Source: Peptococcaceae bacterium BRH_c8a (GTDB taxonomy: Bacteria > Bacillota > Desulfotomaculia > Desulfotomaculales > Desulfallaceae). Taken from it: a stretch of 64,000 nt of DNA. The notes beneath the pieces were generated by a model that was given only the letters and a program-made list of their open reading frames with translations, did no database searches and was not told the origin of the DNA. The DNA lies in the NCBI GenBank assembly GCA_000961575.1, contig LADP01000042.1:1-64000 (forward strand), read 5' to 3'. The position numbers and the translations under genes are program-made. Positions within the stretch are counted from its first letter, which is position 1, and every line of letters begins with the position of its first letter. This document shows positions 8,155 through 17,551 of this stretch, in pieces.

Positions 8155-8727
8155 TCATGCTCGACTGCTTATGGCTCCGACCGGGTCGGTACAGGTTTTC
8201 TTTCTCCGGTATGAAACCACGCTGATGCTCCTGGCTAATAGGTTAGCTCCCTGCCACACCGTATTCAGGCTGGCGCAGCCCAACATCATAAAGTTGGCGA
8301 AACCGGCCGGTGCTACGTTAAATAGTATCGAAACGTCACCCACTGGCGGGAGGTTCTTCTTCATCGCCGCGCCCGGGCGAAGGGGGCCGTTAATAAAACT
8401 GATGCGGCCTAATTCTTTATGGCGTCCCATAGTAGCATCAATAGCAACAACAAAGTGATCCCCGGGCACTTGCTCAATTCTATTGGCCATGTTTTTAGCA
8501 TGTACGGTGTCATCAAGCGAGCCAAGCACGCCGGTAATACCCATCCTTTTAAGCAGGGTGCCGGTTAATGGTCCGAATGAATCACCGGTACTCAGGTCTG
8601 AACCAATACATAGGTAGGTGACTTCTACATCTTGGGCAGGTAATATGACTTCCAGCGCCCGGATGACCTTGTTTAGTCCAAATCCTTCAGAATAATGCAC
8701 GTTTTCTGCCAGGAGTTCTCTGGTCAT
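8155..8727 (-). CDS. yyaC: YyaC family spore protease-like protein (DUF1256)
   Basis: A 190-residue protein of the sporulation-specific YyaC family, related in fold to the germination protease GPR. Recognised from YLCIGSDLSTGDSFGPLTG near the N-terminal third, VVAIDATMG, and the GDVSILFNVAPAG...FMMLGCASL stretch. In spore formers this family is made in the developing spore; its exact substrate is not established. ATG at 8727 lacks a strong Shine-Dalgarno. Its 3' end converges with the aminotransferase, 11 bases apart. It is good evidence for a sporulating host. Confidence 0.9.
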   Translation of the reverse strand: MTRELLAENVHYSEGFGLNKVIRALEVILPAQDVEVTYLCIGSDLSTGDSFGPLTGTLLKRMGITGVLGSLDDTVHAKNMANRIEQVPGDHFVVAIDATMGRHKELGRISFINGPLRPGAAMKKNLPPVGDVSILFNVAPAGFANFMMLGCASLNTVWQGANLLARSISVVSYRRKKTCTDPVGAISSRA

Positions 8728-8889
8728 AAGCTAAACCTCATATTTGTTTATTTAATGTTAAATATTAGCATTTTGAGATTGCTTTATATATCATCCACTG
8801 GAACTAAAAAAAGTTGAATTTTCATTTGATGTGTTATGTTTTACTCATACTTTGGTATGATATGAAGCTATCTATTGAGAAAAAAAATT

Positions 8890-8941
8890 GTAGGGGCAAC
8901 CACCTGTGGTTGCCCGGGCAGGCACGGGGGCCTGCCCCTAC
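8890..8941. repeat. Dispersed palindromic repeat, copy 2 (compound)
   Basis: GTAGGGGCA at 8890-8898 pairs with TGCCCCTAC at 8933-8941. Inside are two smaller hairpins, GGCAACCACCTGTGGTTGCC and GGCAGGCACGGGGGCCTGCC. The second is the reverse complement of the repeat at 22911. The remaining yyaC/YkvI intergenic sequence is AT-rich and unremarkable. Confidence 0.8.
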
Positions 8942-8987
8942 GAATGTCGTTACATAATAATTCCGTGATAGGTCAAGATTAATCATT

Positions 8988-10076
8988 ATGGAGACAAAAT
9001 CACGGAAAGTATCAAGTTTTCAAATCGGGGCTACTTATATTGGTGTTACCATCGGGGCGGGGTTCGCGTCGGGGCAGGAGGTGCTGCAGTTTTTTGCATT
9101 TTTCGGCCAAGACAGTTTCCCGGCGCTGTTGCTGACCACGGTGATGTTTGTTTTTTTCGGCTGGCTGGTGCTGCGCCTGGGTGCGCTTTTAAAAGCCACC
9201 TCGCACCGTGAGGTAATTATGCATGCCAGCGGGAAATCGCTGGGAGTAGTGGTGGACATAGTGATTACCTTTTTCCTTTTTGGCTCCTTCACGGTCATGC
9301 TGGCCGGGGCGGGAGCATCAGTGGAACAGCAATTCGGCATATCGCCCCTGGCTGGAACACTGGGCATGGCGGTCATTTCTCTGGTTACCGTGTTGTTCGG
9401 CCTTACCGGCATCGTGTCGGCCATGAGTGTATTAGTACCGGTGATGGTTATAGGTGTGCTGGGTGTTTTTGTGGGCGTACAAATTGTATCGCCCTTAACT
9501 CTTCAAGAGGTTCTTGCTTTTAATTTACCCAATGCGGCCGTTATGCCGTCTTGGCCCCTGTCGGCGGCTACCTACGTATCTTACAATATGCTTGTGGCGG
9601 TGGCTGTGCTGTCACCACTGGGTGCGTCGGCCGGGATGGGAAGACGGCTTAAGGATGGAGCCTTGCTGGGTGGTGTAGGCCTGGGGCTGGGGATATTGGT
9701 AATCAATCTCGTGCTGATGTCTATCCCGCAATCCGCTGGTTTTCCCATTCCGATGATTTATATTGCCAATCAGATTTTTCCGCTGGCCGGAGTACTTTAT
9801 ACCATGGTGCTGGTAATGGCTATATATACCACAGCTGTTGGCGGCTTGTACGGTTTTTCGGCCCGGGTTGCAGATGTGCTGGGCAAGAATAACTTCAGAT
9901 CCGGGGTATTAGTTACTGTTCTCTTAGCGGTAATTGCCAGCCAGGTGGGTTTTACAATCTTGGTCAGGTTTTTATACACCGGTTTGGGTATTGGCGGATT
10001 CCTAATGCTGGGGGGGTTGTTATACAATTTTTTCCGCGGTGGCCTGCGCCGCCCGCGACCCGATCCAGTGCACTAG
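8988..10076 (+). CDS. YkvI-like membrane transporter
   Basis: Integral membrane protein of 362 residues with about ten hydrophobic segments, of the YkvI family within the amino acid/polyamine/organocation superfamily. The N-terminal GATYIGVTIGAGFASGQEVLQFF (broken first helix with GAGFASGQE) is the family signature. The transported substrate is unknown. ATG at 8988 has no good Shine-Dalgarno, so translation may be weak or the start different. The DUF503 gene follows after 27 bases on the same strand. Confidence 0.85.
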   Translation: METKSRKVSSFQIGATYIGVTIGAGFASGQEVLQFFAFFGQDSFPALLLTTVMFVFFGWLVLRLGALLKATSHREVIMHASGKSLGVVVDIVITFFLFGSFTVMLAGAGASVEQQFGISPLAGTLGMAVISLVTVLFGLTGIVSAMSVLVPVMVIGVLGVFVGVQIVSPLTLQEVLAFNLPNAAVMPSWPLSAATYVSYNMLVAVAVLSPLGASAGMGRRLKDGALLGGVGLGLGILVINLVLMSIPQSAGFPIPMIYIANQIFPLAGVLYTMVLVMAIYTTAVGGLYGFSARVADVLGKNNFRSGVLVTVLLAVIASQVGFTILVRFLYTGLGIGGFLMLGGLLYNFFRGGLRRPRPDPVH

Positions 10077-10103
10077 TGTAATTGAAGAGGGAGGAATTGA
10101 AGC

Positions 10104-10385
10104 ATGGTGGTAGGGGTGCTGACCCTGGAATTGTACCTCGGGGAAGCCGATTCCTTAAAGGGGAAGCGGAAGGTCTTGAAAAGCCTGTTGGAAAGACTGA
10201 AACAACGGTTCAATGTTTCGGCTGCCGAGGTGGGGAGACAGGATAGTTGGCAGTACGCCACAGTGGGCATATCAGCCGTCAGCGGGGAAACCGCCCACAT
10301 GCAGCGGACGCTGGATACGGTGGCTCGTTTCGTGGAAAATCACAACGGAGTGGAAGTGCTGGAAATAAGCCGGGAGTTGTTGTAG
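10104..10385 (+). CDS. DUF503 family protein (YlxP-like)
   Basis: A 93-residue protein matching the YlxP/DUF503 family by VVGVLTLELYLGEADSLKGKRKVLKSLLERLKQRFNVSAAEVG and the DTVARFVENHNGVEVLE tail. In many Firmicutes this gene lies between infB and rbfA and is suspected to assist ribosome maturation; here it is elsewhere. AGAGGGAGGAATTGAAGC gives a good ribosome site. It may be co-transcribed with the upstream YkvI-like gene. A REP-like palindrome begins four bases after its stop. Confidence 0.9.
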   Translation: MVVGVLTLELYLGEADSLKGKRKVLKSLLERLKQRFNVSAAEVGRQDSWQYATVGISAVSGETAHMQRTLDTVARFVENHNGVEVLEISRELL

Positions 10386-10389
10386 ACAT

Positions 10390-10469
10390 GGGGTCAGGCC
10401 CCTTTAACTTAACTAACTTATTGGCTGATTTATGCCAATAAGTTAGTTAAGTTAAGGGGCTGCCCCCTG
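10390..10469. repeat. Long palindrome with GGGGTCAGGCCCC ends
   Basis: Arms of about 36 bases (10390-10425 and 10434-10469) around an eight-base loop, with a few mismatches near the outer ends. It begins with GGGGTCAGGCCCC, a form typical of REP-type palindromes mobilised by Y1 transposases. The right arm supplies the last codons and stop of the EamA gene on the minus strand, and the hairpin could end transcription from both sides. Confidence 0.85.
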
Positions 10470-11330
10470 TCCTTTAAACTCGGCTACCAGCATCCCGGCC
10501 AAGATTAGGATGCAGCCTAGTGCCTGGGCGCCAATGAGCATTTCCCGGCCCAGTACGTGGGCGGTAAGAGCCGCAAATACCGGCTCGGTAGTGAATATAA
10601 TAGCGGTGTGGGTTGGCGAGGTGTACCGCTGCACTGAGTTTTGAATCAAAAATGCCAGGGATGTAGCTGGGATGGCGGTAAACAGGAATGCTGTCCAGAC
10701 CGGGGCGGTTATGCGCTCGGGAAAGGTTTCTGTGCCCAGTGCAAAAAACAAGCTGATTGCCGAAACGGTGGTTATTTGGATAATGGCTAACAAAACCGGA
10801 TCATAGCGACCGGCGAAGCGCCCGACCATAATAATGTGCATTGCGAAACACACGGCACAGCATAGTATCAGCAAGTCCCCAAAGTTAAGGGACATGCTGC
10901 CGCCCCGCAGAGTTAAAAAACCTAAACCAATGGTGGCACAGGTAACCCCGGCCAGTAAGTACGGCCCCGGCAGGCGTCGGTAAATAAGGGCCGTTAACAG
11001 GGGTACCAAAACTACCGCCAGTCCGGTGATAAAACCTGCGGTGGCAGGTCCGGTGTACTGCAGGCCTACGGTTTGAAAAGCATAGCCCCCAAATAGAAAT
11101 AACCCGATAAAAACTCCGGTTTTAATTGCTGGTCGGTTAAGGTTCGGTAGGTGGCGCCAGAAAATGATGGCCAGAAAAGCCGCAGCCATTAAAAACCTTA
11201 GGGTCAGAAAATAGTAAGGGCCAATTCCGGCCAGCGCGTCCTGCACCACCACGAAGGTCAGCCCCCAGGAAAAAGCGACAAACAGAAGTGACAGGTCTGC
11301 TTTGACCTGTCTTTTTTTAATGGCGTCCAT
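10452..11330 (-). CDS. EamA/DMT family transporter
   Basis: Membrane protein of 292 residues with about ten hydrophobic segments in two homologous EamA halves (for example LSLLFVAFSWGLTFVVVQDAL near the start and PATSLAFLIQNSVQRYTSPTHTAIIFTTEPVFAAL in the second half). The family exports metabolites or amino acids; the substrate is unknown. The final residues GQGAAP are encoded by one arm of the palindrome at 10390, so the original C-terminus has probably been replaced by repeat sequence. A second EamA protein lies at 40928. Confidence 0.88.
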   Translation of the reverse strand: MDAIKKRQVKADLSLLFVAFSWGLTFVVVQDALAGIGPYYFLTLRFLMAAAFLAIIFWRHLPNLNRPAIKTGVFIGLFLFGGYAFQTVGLQYTGPATAGFITGLAVVLVPLLTALIYRRLPGPYLLAGVTCATIGLGFLTLRGGSMSLNFGDLLILCCAVCFAMHIIMVGRFAGRYDPVLLAIIQITTVSAISLFFALGTETFPERITAPVWTAFLFTAIPATSLAFLIQNSVQRYTSPTHTAIIFTTEPVFAALTAHVLGREMLIGAQALGCILILAGMLVAEFKGQGAAP

Positions 11331-11593
11331 CTTAAAGTTCCCTTTCCGTGTTGTCGCTGCAACGTTTAAAAATAAATAAAAAACTGCCTATTGCGCAGCA
11401 AACTAATTTTGCCATGGGGCTGCAATCCTGTCAAGAGACAACCCGGTATGGAGGGATAAAAATAAAATCTTTTTAAGAGGCAGGAATATGCTGCTATTTA
11501 GCGAAATTTAAGCAGTGCTAAGTTTTCCAGGGGATGTGCGGATCAAGCCCGCTGGGGGGTTAGAAACAATGACAAGTAAGAGGAGGAATAGCT

Positions 11594-12433
11594 TTGAAGA
11601 AAATGTTTAGAACTGGATTGCTACTGTTTGCTGTTCTGGCCATGGTATTTGCGCTGGCCGGGTGCGGCGGCGGTGGAGAAAAGGCCGAGCAAACCGCCGG
11701 CGAAGGTGAAAAGCAAGCTGCGGAATCACAAAAGCTTATTTTTGGCTCCGACACTTCATACCCGCCCTTTGAGTCCTTTGATGCCAACGGCGAGTTGGTC
11801 GGTTTTGACGTTGACCTGATTGCTGCTATTAACGAAGTGGCCGGCCTGGATATTGAAATCCAGACTTACGACTTCAAAGGTTTGATTCCGGCCTTGGAAT
11901 CGGCCAGTATTGACGGATCGATTTCGGCGATGACAATTAAGCCGGAACGGGCCGAAGTGGTTGACTTCTCCCTACCGTACTATAAATCAGGCTTATCCGT
12001 TGCTGTACGCGCCGATAACGATACCATCAAAAGCTTCGATGACCTTGACGGCAAAAAAATAGGGGTACAAACTGGAACCACCGGCGAACTTGAAGCCAAA
12101 AACGTGCCCAATTCACAAATAGTTTCTTTTGATACCATAGTAGAAGCGTTCATGGATCTTAATAATGGCGCTGTGGATGCAGTGGTTAACGATTACCCCG
12201 TTACTGCATACTACATTACCACTGAGGGCGAAGGCAAAGCCAAAATCGTTGGCGACATGAGAACCAGTGAGTTTTACGGTATCGCAATACCCAAGCAAAA
12301 ACCAGAAGTGCTGGAGCAAGTTAATGAAGCACTCTTAGCCTTGAAAGAGAACGGCAAATTCGACGAGATTTATAAAAAATGGTTTGGCGAAGCACCTCCC
12401 GAATATCTGCCTGGCGATCCGCCCCAGAGCTAA
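11594..12433 (+). CDS. Amino acid ABC transporter, substrate-binding lipoprotein
   Basis: Extracellular solute-binding protein, 279 residues, of the polar/basic amino acid family (SBP_bac_3). A lipoprotein signal peptide is clear: MKKMFRTGLLLFAVLAMVF then LAGC, with C24 as the lipidated residue, followed by an acidic/Ala linker. The ligand domain starts near residue 50 (GSDTSYPPFESFDANGELVGFDVDL) and contains the family's SAMTIKPERAEVVDFSLPYY segment and the DLDGKKIGVQTGTTGE hinge region. AAGAGGAGGAATAGCTTTG precedes it. It is the first gene of a three-gene importer with the permease and ATPase that follow. Confidence 0.93.
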   Translation: MKKMFRTGLLLFAVLAMVFALAGCGGGGEKAEQTAGEGEKQAAESQKLIFGSDTSYPPFESFDANGELVGFDVDLIAAINEVAGLDIEIQTYDFKGLIPALESASIDGSISAMTIKPERAEVVDFSLPYYKSGLSVAVRADNDTIKSFDDLDGKKIGVQTGTTGELEAKNVPNSQIVSFDTIVEAFMDLNNGAVDAVVNDYPVTAYYITTEGEGKAKIVGDMRTSEFYGIAIPKQKPEVLEQVNEALLALKENGKFDEIYKKWFGEAPPEYLPGDPPQS

Positions 12434-12528
12434 TCACCTATGTAACATGGTACCGGAATAATAAAAATATGCGTAATGCCGCCCTGGTATTACGCATATT
12501 TACTGTTTCGGCAAAAGGGGTGTAATTT

Positions 12529-13230
12529 TTGGAAATTGCGATTAATAGTCTACCACAACTTTTAAAGGGAGCATCTTTAACAGTTACTATAACGGTGCTT
12601 TCCGTTACCTTTGGTTGTATAATCGGTCTAATCGTAGGTCTGGCCCGTTTATCCAAGAACAAGTTGCTGCGTTTGTTAGCCACTGCTTATGTTGATTTTT
12701 TTCGCGGCACTCCGTTGTTGGTGCAAATTTTAATTGTTTACTTCGGAACCCCCATCTTGCTACAAGATGCACAGGGATTTTTAGTTGACAATTACGGGAT
12801 GCCCCAACTGATTAGCAATTATGCCATGCCCAGGCTGGTGGCGGCGGTTATTGCCTGCAGCTTAAACAGCGGGGCTTATATTGCCGAGATATTTAGAGCC
12901 GGTGTCCAGTCTATTGAGCGGGGGCAGATGGAGGCCGCCCGTTCGCTGGGTATGTCCCCGCGACAGGCGATGCGGCATGTTATTTTACCCCAGGCTTTTA
13001 AAAGGGTAATTCCCCCGCTGGGCAACGAGTTCATTGCTTTAATGAAAGACACTTCGTTGCTTTCGGTAATCGGTATCATCGAGCTAACTAAGAGTGGTAT
13101 GCTTATCGTGGCCTGGTCATACGAAGCATTTGCTATCTATTTGACCGTTGCCTTCATCTATCTAGTGATGACCTTTACCTTGTCCCGTGTTGTAGACTAC
13201 CTGGAGAGGAGGCTGAAGACCAGTGATTGA
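12529..13230 (+). CDS. Amino acid ABC transporter, permease
   Basis: Inner-membrane permease, 233 residues, HisM/GlnP type. About five hydrophobic segments are visible; the EAA loop reads [34 protein letters not shown] and contacts the ATPase. [10 protein letters not shown] is another family mark. The TTG at 12529 is the only reasonable start, with AAAGGGG nine bases upstream. The 95-base gap after the binding-protein gene holds a short AT-rich imperfect hairpin that could trim the transcript between the abundant binding protein and the permease. It overlaps the next gene by eight bases. Confidence 0.93.
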   Translation: MEIAINSLPQLLKGASLTVTITVLSVTFGCIIGLIVGLARLSKNKLLRLLATAYVDFFRGTPLLVQILIVYFGTPILLQDAQGFLVDNYGMPQLISNYAMPRLVAAVIACSLNSGAYIAEIFRAGVQSIERGQMEAARSLGMSPRQAMRHVILPQAFKRVIPPLGNEFIALMKDTSLLSVIGIIELTKSGMLIVAWSYEAFAIYLTVAFIYLVMTFTLSRVVDYLERRLKTSD

Positions 13231-13945
13231 AGTACGCAACTTAGATAAAAGCTTTGGCAAACTGGTAGTGCTCAGGGACATCTCATGCCATATTGCGCTA
13301 CAGGAAGTGGTTTGCGTTATTGGACCCAGTGGTTCTGGTAAAAGTACCTTCCTGCGCTGCTTAAACCTGCTGGAACAGCCCACTGCGGGGGAGATCTTCA
13401 TTGACGGGGTTAAACTTACCGATAATGATAATACAATCAACTTAGTGCGGCAGAATGTGGGCATGGTATTCCAGCGCTTTAACCTCTTTCCACATAAAAC
13501 TGCCCTGCACAACGTATCTATGGGACCGGAAATTGTACAAAAAACGCCCAGGAAAGAAGCTGAAAAAATAGCCAACGATTTATTGGTTAAAGTTGGGCTT
13601 GCGGATAAGGCCAATGTTTACCCGGATCAACTTTCCGGCGGTCAACAACAGCGGGTAGCCATTGCCAGGGCGCTGGCCATGCAGCCCAAGATAATGCTCT
13701 TTGACGAGCCAACTTCGGCACTGGATCCCGAAATGGTGGGTGAAGTATTGGCGGTAATGAAGGACCTGGCCCGGGAGGGTATGACCATGGTGGTGGTGAC
13801 CCATGAAATGGGTTTTGCCCGTGAAGTTGGTGACCGGGTTATCTTTATGGACGAGGGCCGCTTGGTGGAGGAAGGGACTCCGGAACAGATATTCGGTAAC
13901 GCTGAAAATGAAAGAACTAAAGCCTTTTTAAGCAAAATACTATAG
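13223..13945 (+). CDS. Amino acid ABC transporter, ATP-binding protein
   Basis: Cytoplasmic ATPase of the importer, 240 residues, GlnQ type. Walker A is GPSGSGKST (about residues 34-42), the Q-loop is [13 protein letters not shown], the signature is [16 protein letters not shown], Walker B is [14 protein letters not shown], and the switch histidine lies in [13 protein letters not shown] at 13223 overlaps the permease end and has AGGAGG upstream, consistent with translational coupling. A strong terminator follows at 14011. Confidence 0.95.
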   Translation: MIEVRNLDKSFGKLVVLRDISCHIALQEVVCVIGPSGSGKSTFLRCLNLLEQPTAGEIFIDGVKLTDNDNTINLVRQNVGMVFQRFNLFPHKTALHNVSMGPEIVQKTPRKEAEKIANDLLVKVGLADKANVYPDQLSGGQQQRVAIARALAMQPKIMLFDEPTSALDPEMVGEVLAVMKDLAREGMTMVVVTHEMGFAREVGDRVIFMDEGRLVEEGTPEQIFGNAENERTKAFLSKIL

Positions 13946-14010
13946 TTGGCTCCCCCTAAAAAAACAAGTTCCATGGAGTTTGTGTTATGGGAATCAACTA
14001 AAAAACATAA

Positions 14011-14055
14011 GCCGCCATGCGGTCATTAATGACCTCTTAAGGCGGCGTTTTTTTT
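14011..14055 (+). terminator. Rho-independent terminator after the amino acid ABC operon
   Basis: GCCGCC...GGCGGC arms with an inner GGTCATTAATGACC stem, then eight T. Confidence 0.85.
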
Positions 14056-14105
14056 GGCTGTAAAAATGACTGGTAAGAAAACCTATTGGTACAGTGATGT
14101 TATGT

Positions 14106-14732
14106 TCAGGATAGTCCTGCCGCATCACCGAAACGGTTTTTGAATTTCATTGCTTCGAACAATGAAATATCTTTTTTGGCAACCTTGTGACCGATGCGAG
14201 CCATTAGCACGTTAGCCGGATGTTCAATAATGTCCGGGTCGTCAGTGGGAATTCTTTTCATGCCAATAGTGCCGAAAAGCTTGGTCAGTGCCTTTTGATA
14301 GGACCAAAGATCCAACTTCGTATTTGACGTATCCCAATGCCAGCAAATTTCCATGGTAATTAGGATGTAATTCTCCATAATAGGGTTGGAGAAGGCCAAT
14401 TGCAACAGGTTTTCGGCAATTCTACAGCGACGCCAATCGGCGCTGATTTCGATTCCACCCAGCTCAATTACCCGGGGATGCTTAATCCAACGGGAGCATT
14501 CGTCAGGTTCATGGAATGTGACATAACCTACAATTTCTTTATCATCACGAGCGATGTAGATCATGCCTTCGGGCAGGTCCGCGATCATCATCAGGGCTTC
14601 TTTTTGTTTGTCTGGCGGGCGAAAGTTGGTTAGTTTACTATTCATTTCTATTTCCGCCAGGTAAGAAGAAGGGCAGGGGCCTTCGATAAAAATCACGCCC
14701 TTGGGTGTTTGATGAGCAACCTGTTTCATCAT
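14106..14732 (-). CDS. acuA: AcuA-like GNAT acetyltransferase
   Basis: A 208-residue GNAT-fold enzyme resembling Bacillus AcuA, which acetylates the catalytic lysine of AMP-forming acetyl-CoA synthetase and switches it off. The match runs end to end: GVIFIEGP near the start, LTNFRPP, ALMMIADLPEGMIYIARDDKEIVGYVTF, VIELGGIEISADWRRCRIAENLL (acetyl-CoA-binding region), ENYILITMEICWHWD, and TDDPDIIEHPANVLMARIGHKV. GAGGAGG lies upstream of the ATGATG start. No acuBC partners or acetyl-CoA synthetase lie nearby. In an organism making acetyl-CoA by CODH/ACS it could tune acetate activation; that is inference. Confidence 0.85.
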   Translation of the reverse strand: MMKQVAHQTPKGVIFIEGPCPSSYLAEIEMNSKLTNFRPPDKQKEALMMIADLPEGMIYIARDDKEIVGYVTFHEPDECSRWIKHPRVIELGGIEISADWRRCRIAENLLQLAFSNPIMENYILITMEICWHWDTSNTKLDLWSYQKALTKLFGTIGMKRIPTDDPDIIEHPANVLMARIGHKVAKKDISLFEAMKFKNRFGDAAGLS

Positions 14733-14879
14733 GCGATAACCTCCTCGGGCCTGTTAAAAAACCGTTCAAGTTTGTAATTCAACCGCTTAACCTATTATAG
14801 CTACTGCTTAATCAGCTTTGCAATAGCTGGAAAACAAGTGTCTAAATTAAAAATTTTCAGTTATTTGCCCCCTACTCAC

Positions 14880-15257
14880 TTATACCCAGTATTCATAGAA
14901 ACGTAATTTTAGTTCTTTAAGTTTAATTGGTCTGGTGGAAATTTTATTTAGAATTTGTGCTGCTGTATCTAGAGCATATACACTGATGCCAATGCTCCGG
15001 GGATCGATTTCGTCCAGATCCAGTTCGTGGCCACCCCGACCTGCTGAACGAATCCGGCCCCACAGCCCGGGCAGGATGATGCCTATATAGGGCCTGTCCA
15101 CAGGCACTAAAATTACTTCATATACTTTTTTATGGACGCCGTCAAACACAAATTCTTCTTTCATGACCGGGTCTACCCTCGCTTCATAGTTATCCCAGTC
15201 AATAATATCTTCATAAATTAAAAGACCAATACCAAAGTGTCTTACCATTCCTATCAT
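14880..15257 (-). CDS. Conserved-looking hypothetical protein, 125 residues
   Basis: Not recognised. The protein is soluble and beta-rich: alternating hydrophobic strands (KVYEVILVPVDRPYIGIILPGLWGRIR) and a charged C-terminus (RPIKLKELKLRFYEYWV). AAGGAGATCGGCA precedes ATG at 15257, and codon use is like its neighbours, so I believe it is real. It is divergent from the MFS gene and downstream of acuA's promoter region on the same strand, but 147 bases from acuA, so probably transcribed alone. Confidence 0.6.
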   Translation of the reverse strand: MIGMVRHFGIGLLIYEDIIDWDNYEARVDPVMKEEFVFDGVHKKVYEVILVPVDRPYIGIILPGLWGRIRSAGRGGHELDLDEIDPRSIGISVYALDTAAQILNKISTRPIKLKELKLRFYEYWV

Positions 15258-15500
15258 TGCCGATCTCCTTATATTTATTTTAATTTTATTAACATATTAT
15301 TGCCATCCATAACACATCTTTACGATACTAACCAGAAAATAGACGTGCCGAATGCCAACTGATTTTCTAATTCTAGCATGCATTTAGATATGTTTCTACC
15401 GTCGGCAGGAAAATAACACAACTGGTTTTTAAATTTAAAAGGAAATGGCGAACGTTTTTTTAATTGGTGTATAATGATCAAAACAGCCAGGAGCTTAAGC

Positions 15501-16733
15501 ATGAAAGATACAGTAACGGACGGTGTACAAGAAAACCAGGCAGAGTTTGTTACACCGGGGACGGCGGAGTTCAGGCGCGCCTCCCTGGCGCTTTTTATAG
15601 CTTCCTTTATTACATTTGCCAATATACACCTGACCCAGCCATTACTGCCGGTGCTGGCCCGGGAGTTCGGCGTTTCCCCAGCCGCTTCCAGCCTGACGGT
15701 TACAGTTACTATCTTTTCCATTGGTTTCGCCCTGTTTATTTACGGGCCTATATCAGATGCCGTGGGCCGTAGGCCGGTGATGCTGTGGACTATGTTTCTG
15801 GGGGTGATCCCGGCCCTGCTGGCCCCGTTAGTCACCACCTTCGACCAGCTAATTTTAATCCGCATCGCCCAGGGGTTACTGCTGGCCGGATTGCCCTCGG
15901 TAGCCATGGCTTACCTGGGCGAGGAGATATCACCCCGGGCGCTGGGATTGGCTTTTGGGTTATATATCAGCGGTAATTCCATCGGTGGTATGAGCGGGCG
16001 TATTATAAGCGGTACGGTGGCAGAAGCTTATTCTTGGCAGGCGGCTTTCGTAGTTCTGGGGGTTATCGGCTTGGCGGGAGTGGTACTGTTTTATTTTCTG
16101 CTGCCCCCATCACACCATTTTACCCCCCGGTCGGCGGGCGTGCGCTCCGGTGCCGCCGCTATGCTGGAACACTTAAGCAATGTTACTTTGCTGAAGGCTT
16201 ACGGGATAGCATTTATGCTTATGTTTGCCTTCATGGGAGTGTTTAATTACATCACCTTCAGGCTCAGCGGGCCACCCTATGACCTTTCACCGGCGGCCCT
16301 GGGCTGGCTGTTCCTGGCTTATCTGGCGGGAACGGTAAGTTCCACCCTGACCGGACGGATTGTGGATGTCGCAGGCCACCGGGTGGGGGTAATCCTGGGC
16401 GTTTTCGTTGCCCTGGCAGGAGTGGCGTTAATGTTTATGCCTGCACTATGGATAATTATAACCGGGCTGGTGGTCTTCTGTTTTGGCTTTTTTGCCGCCC
16501 ACACTACGGCCAGCACCTGGGTGAATAGCAAAACCAATAAGTCCCGGGCCAGTGCGGCAGGCCTGTACCTAATTTTCTTTTACGCCGGGGGGAGCTTCGG
16601 TAGTACCGGCCTCGGTTTCATCTGGCATCCCTGGGGTTGGCCGGGGGTTACGGCCGGGGTTTCAGTGACCCTGATGTTAGCGCTTTTGTTCGGACTGACT
16701 ATGCATGGCACCAAAGTAAAGAACAACAGTTAA
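15501..16733 (+). CDS. MFS transporter (YnfM/drug-efflux-like)
   Basis: Twelve-helix major facilitator of 410 residues. FIYGPISDAVGRRPVMLWTMFLG is the loop 2-3 signature, and AYLGEEISPRALGLAFGLYISGNSIGGMSGR resembles the YnfM subgroup, whose substrates (drugs, sugars or organic acids) are poorly defined. The ATG at 15501 is chosen because CCAGGAGC lies upstream; an in-frame ATG at 15474 overlaps a TATAAT hexamer (15470-15475) that looks like the gene's -10 box. A single gene, 44 bases before the YkgJ gene. Confidence 0.9.
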   Translation: MKDTVTDGVQENQAEFVTPGTAEFRRASLALFIASFITFANIHLTQPLLPVLAREFGVSPAASSLTVTVTIFSIGFALFIYGPISDAVGRRPVMLWTMFLGVIPALLAPLVTTFDQLILIRIAQGLLLAGLPSVAMAYLGEEISPRALGLAFGLYISGNSIGGMSGRIISGTVAEAYSWQAAFVVLGVIGLAGVVLFYFLLPPSHHFTPRSAGVRSGAAAMLEHLSNVTLLKAYGIAFMLMFAFMGVFNYITFRLSGPPYDLSPAALGWLFLAYLAGTVSSTLTGRIVDVAGHRVGVILGVFVALAGVALMFMPALWIIITGLVVFCFGFFAAHTTASTWVNSKTNKSRASAAGLYLIFFYAGGSFGSTGLGFIWHPWGWPGVTAGVSVTLMLALLFGLTMHGTKVKNNS

Positions 16734-16777
16734 AATATAAGGTCAGAATATAATGAAGCAAAACGGGGGTGTAAACA

Positions 16778-17551
16778 ATGCCCAATCAGTTGCCCGGCGA
16801 CGAAAAAATACGGCCGGAACAGGGCCGACAAACTGAGTTTACCGGTAGTGAGAGTTTTCGTTTTTTGTGCCATGAAGGTCTGGAGTGTTTTAATCGCTGT
16901 TGCCGGGACATCAATATATTTTTATCGCCCTACGATGTATTGCGGCTGAGCAGGAAACTGGGTCTGGAAACCGGTGCGTTCCTAAAGCATCATGCCCTCC
17001 GGCTGCAGCCCGAGGGCGGCTTTCCGGTGGTAATAATAAAAATGCGCGAAGACGCTGATTTACAGTGCCCGTTTCTTACCGGGCAGGGGTGTTCGGTATA
17101 TAACGAGCGCCCCTGGTCGTGCCGGATGGCCCCGGTAGAAATAAGGGGCGACAACCGGTACGGTTTTGCCTTTGACAGCAACCATTGCCGGGGGCTGCTG
17201 GAAACGCGGGAGTGGACTGTGGATGAATGGATGAAAAACCAGGGCAATGAACATTACGGGGAGTTGGAAACAGGTTTTAAAGATATCCCGAACCAACTGC
17301 GTTTCTCTGGCCTTTCATCCCTGGACAGCCATATTAGGGAATCTTTTTTCATGGCTTGCTACGACCTGGACAGGTTCCGTCGTTATGTTCTGGAGAGCAG
17401 TTTCCTGCAGGTTTTTGAGGTGGAAAACCCCACCGCGGAAAAACTCGGAGCAGATGACCTGGCCCTTTTGCAGTTCGGATTTCACTGGCTGGCCAACGGT
17501 TTCGATCTGCGCCGTTCCATGGAAATAAGAGACGAGGTGTTCGGTAAGTGA
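16778..17551 (+). CDS. YkgJ family cysteine-cluster protein
   Basis: A 257-residue protein of the YkgJ/CxxCxxCC family, suspected to bind zinc or Fe-S. The cysteines are in order: FLCHEGLECFNRCC (about residues 30-43), LQCPFLTGQGCSVYNERPWSCRMAP (about 92-116), and HCRG (about 132). The start ATG at 16778 follows GGGGGTGTAAACA. The stop overlaps the GTG of the molybdopterin oxidoreductase by four bases, so the two are translationally coupled, suggesting a role in maturing or serving that enzyme. Confidence 0.85.
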   Translation: MPNQLPGDEKIRPEQGRQTEFTGSESFRFLCHEGLECFNRCCRDINIFLSPYDVLRLSRKLGLETGAFLKHHALRLQPEGGFPVVIIKMREDADLQCPFLTGQGCSVYNERPWSCRMAPVEIRGDNRYGFAFDSNHCRGLLETREWTVDEWMKNQGNEHYGELETGFKDIPNQLRFSGLSSLDSHIRESFFMACYDLDRFRRYVLESSFLQVFEVENPTAEKLGADDLALLQFGFHWLANGFDLRRSMEIRDEVFGK

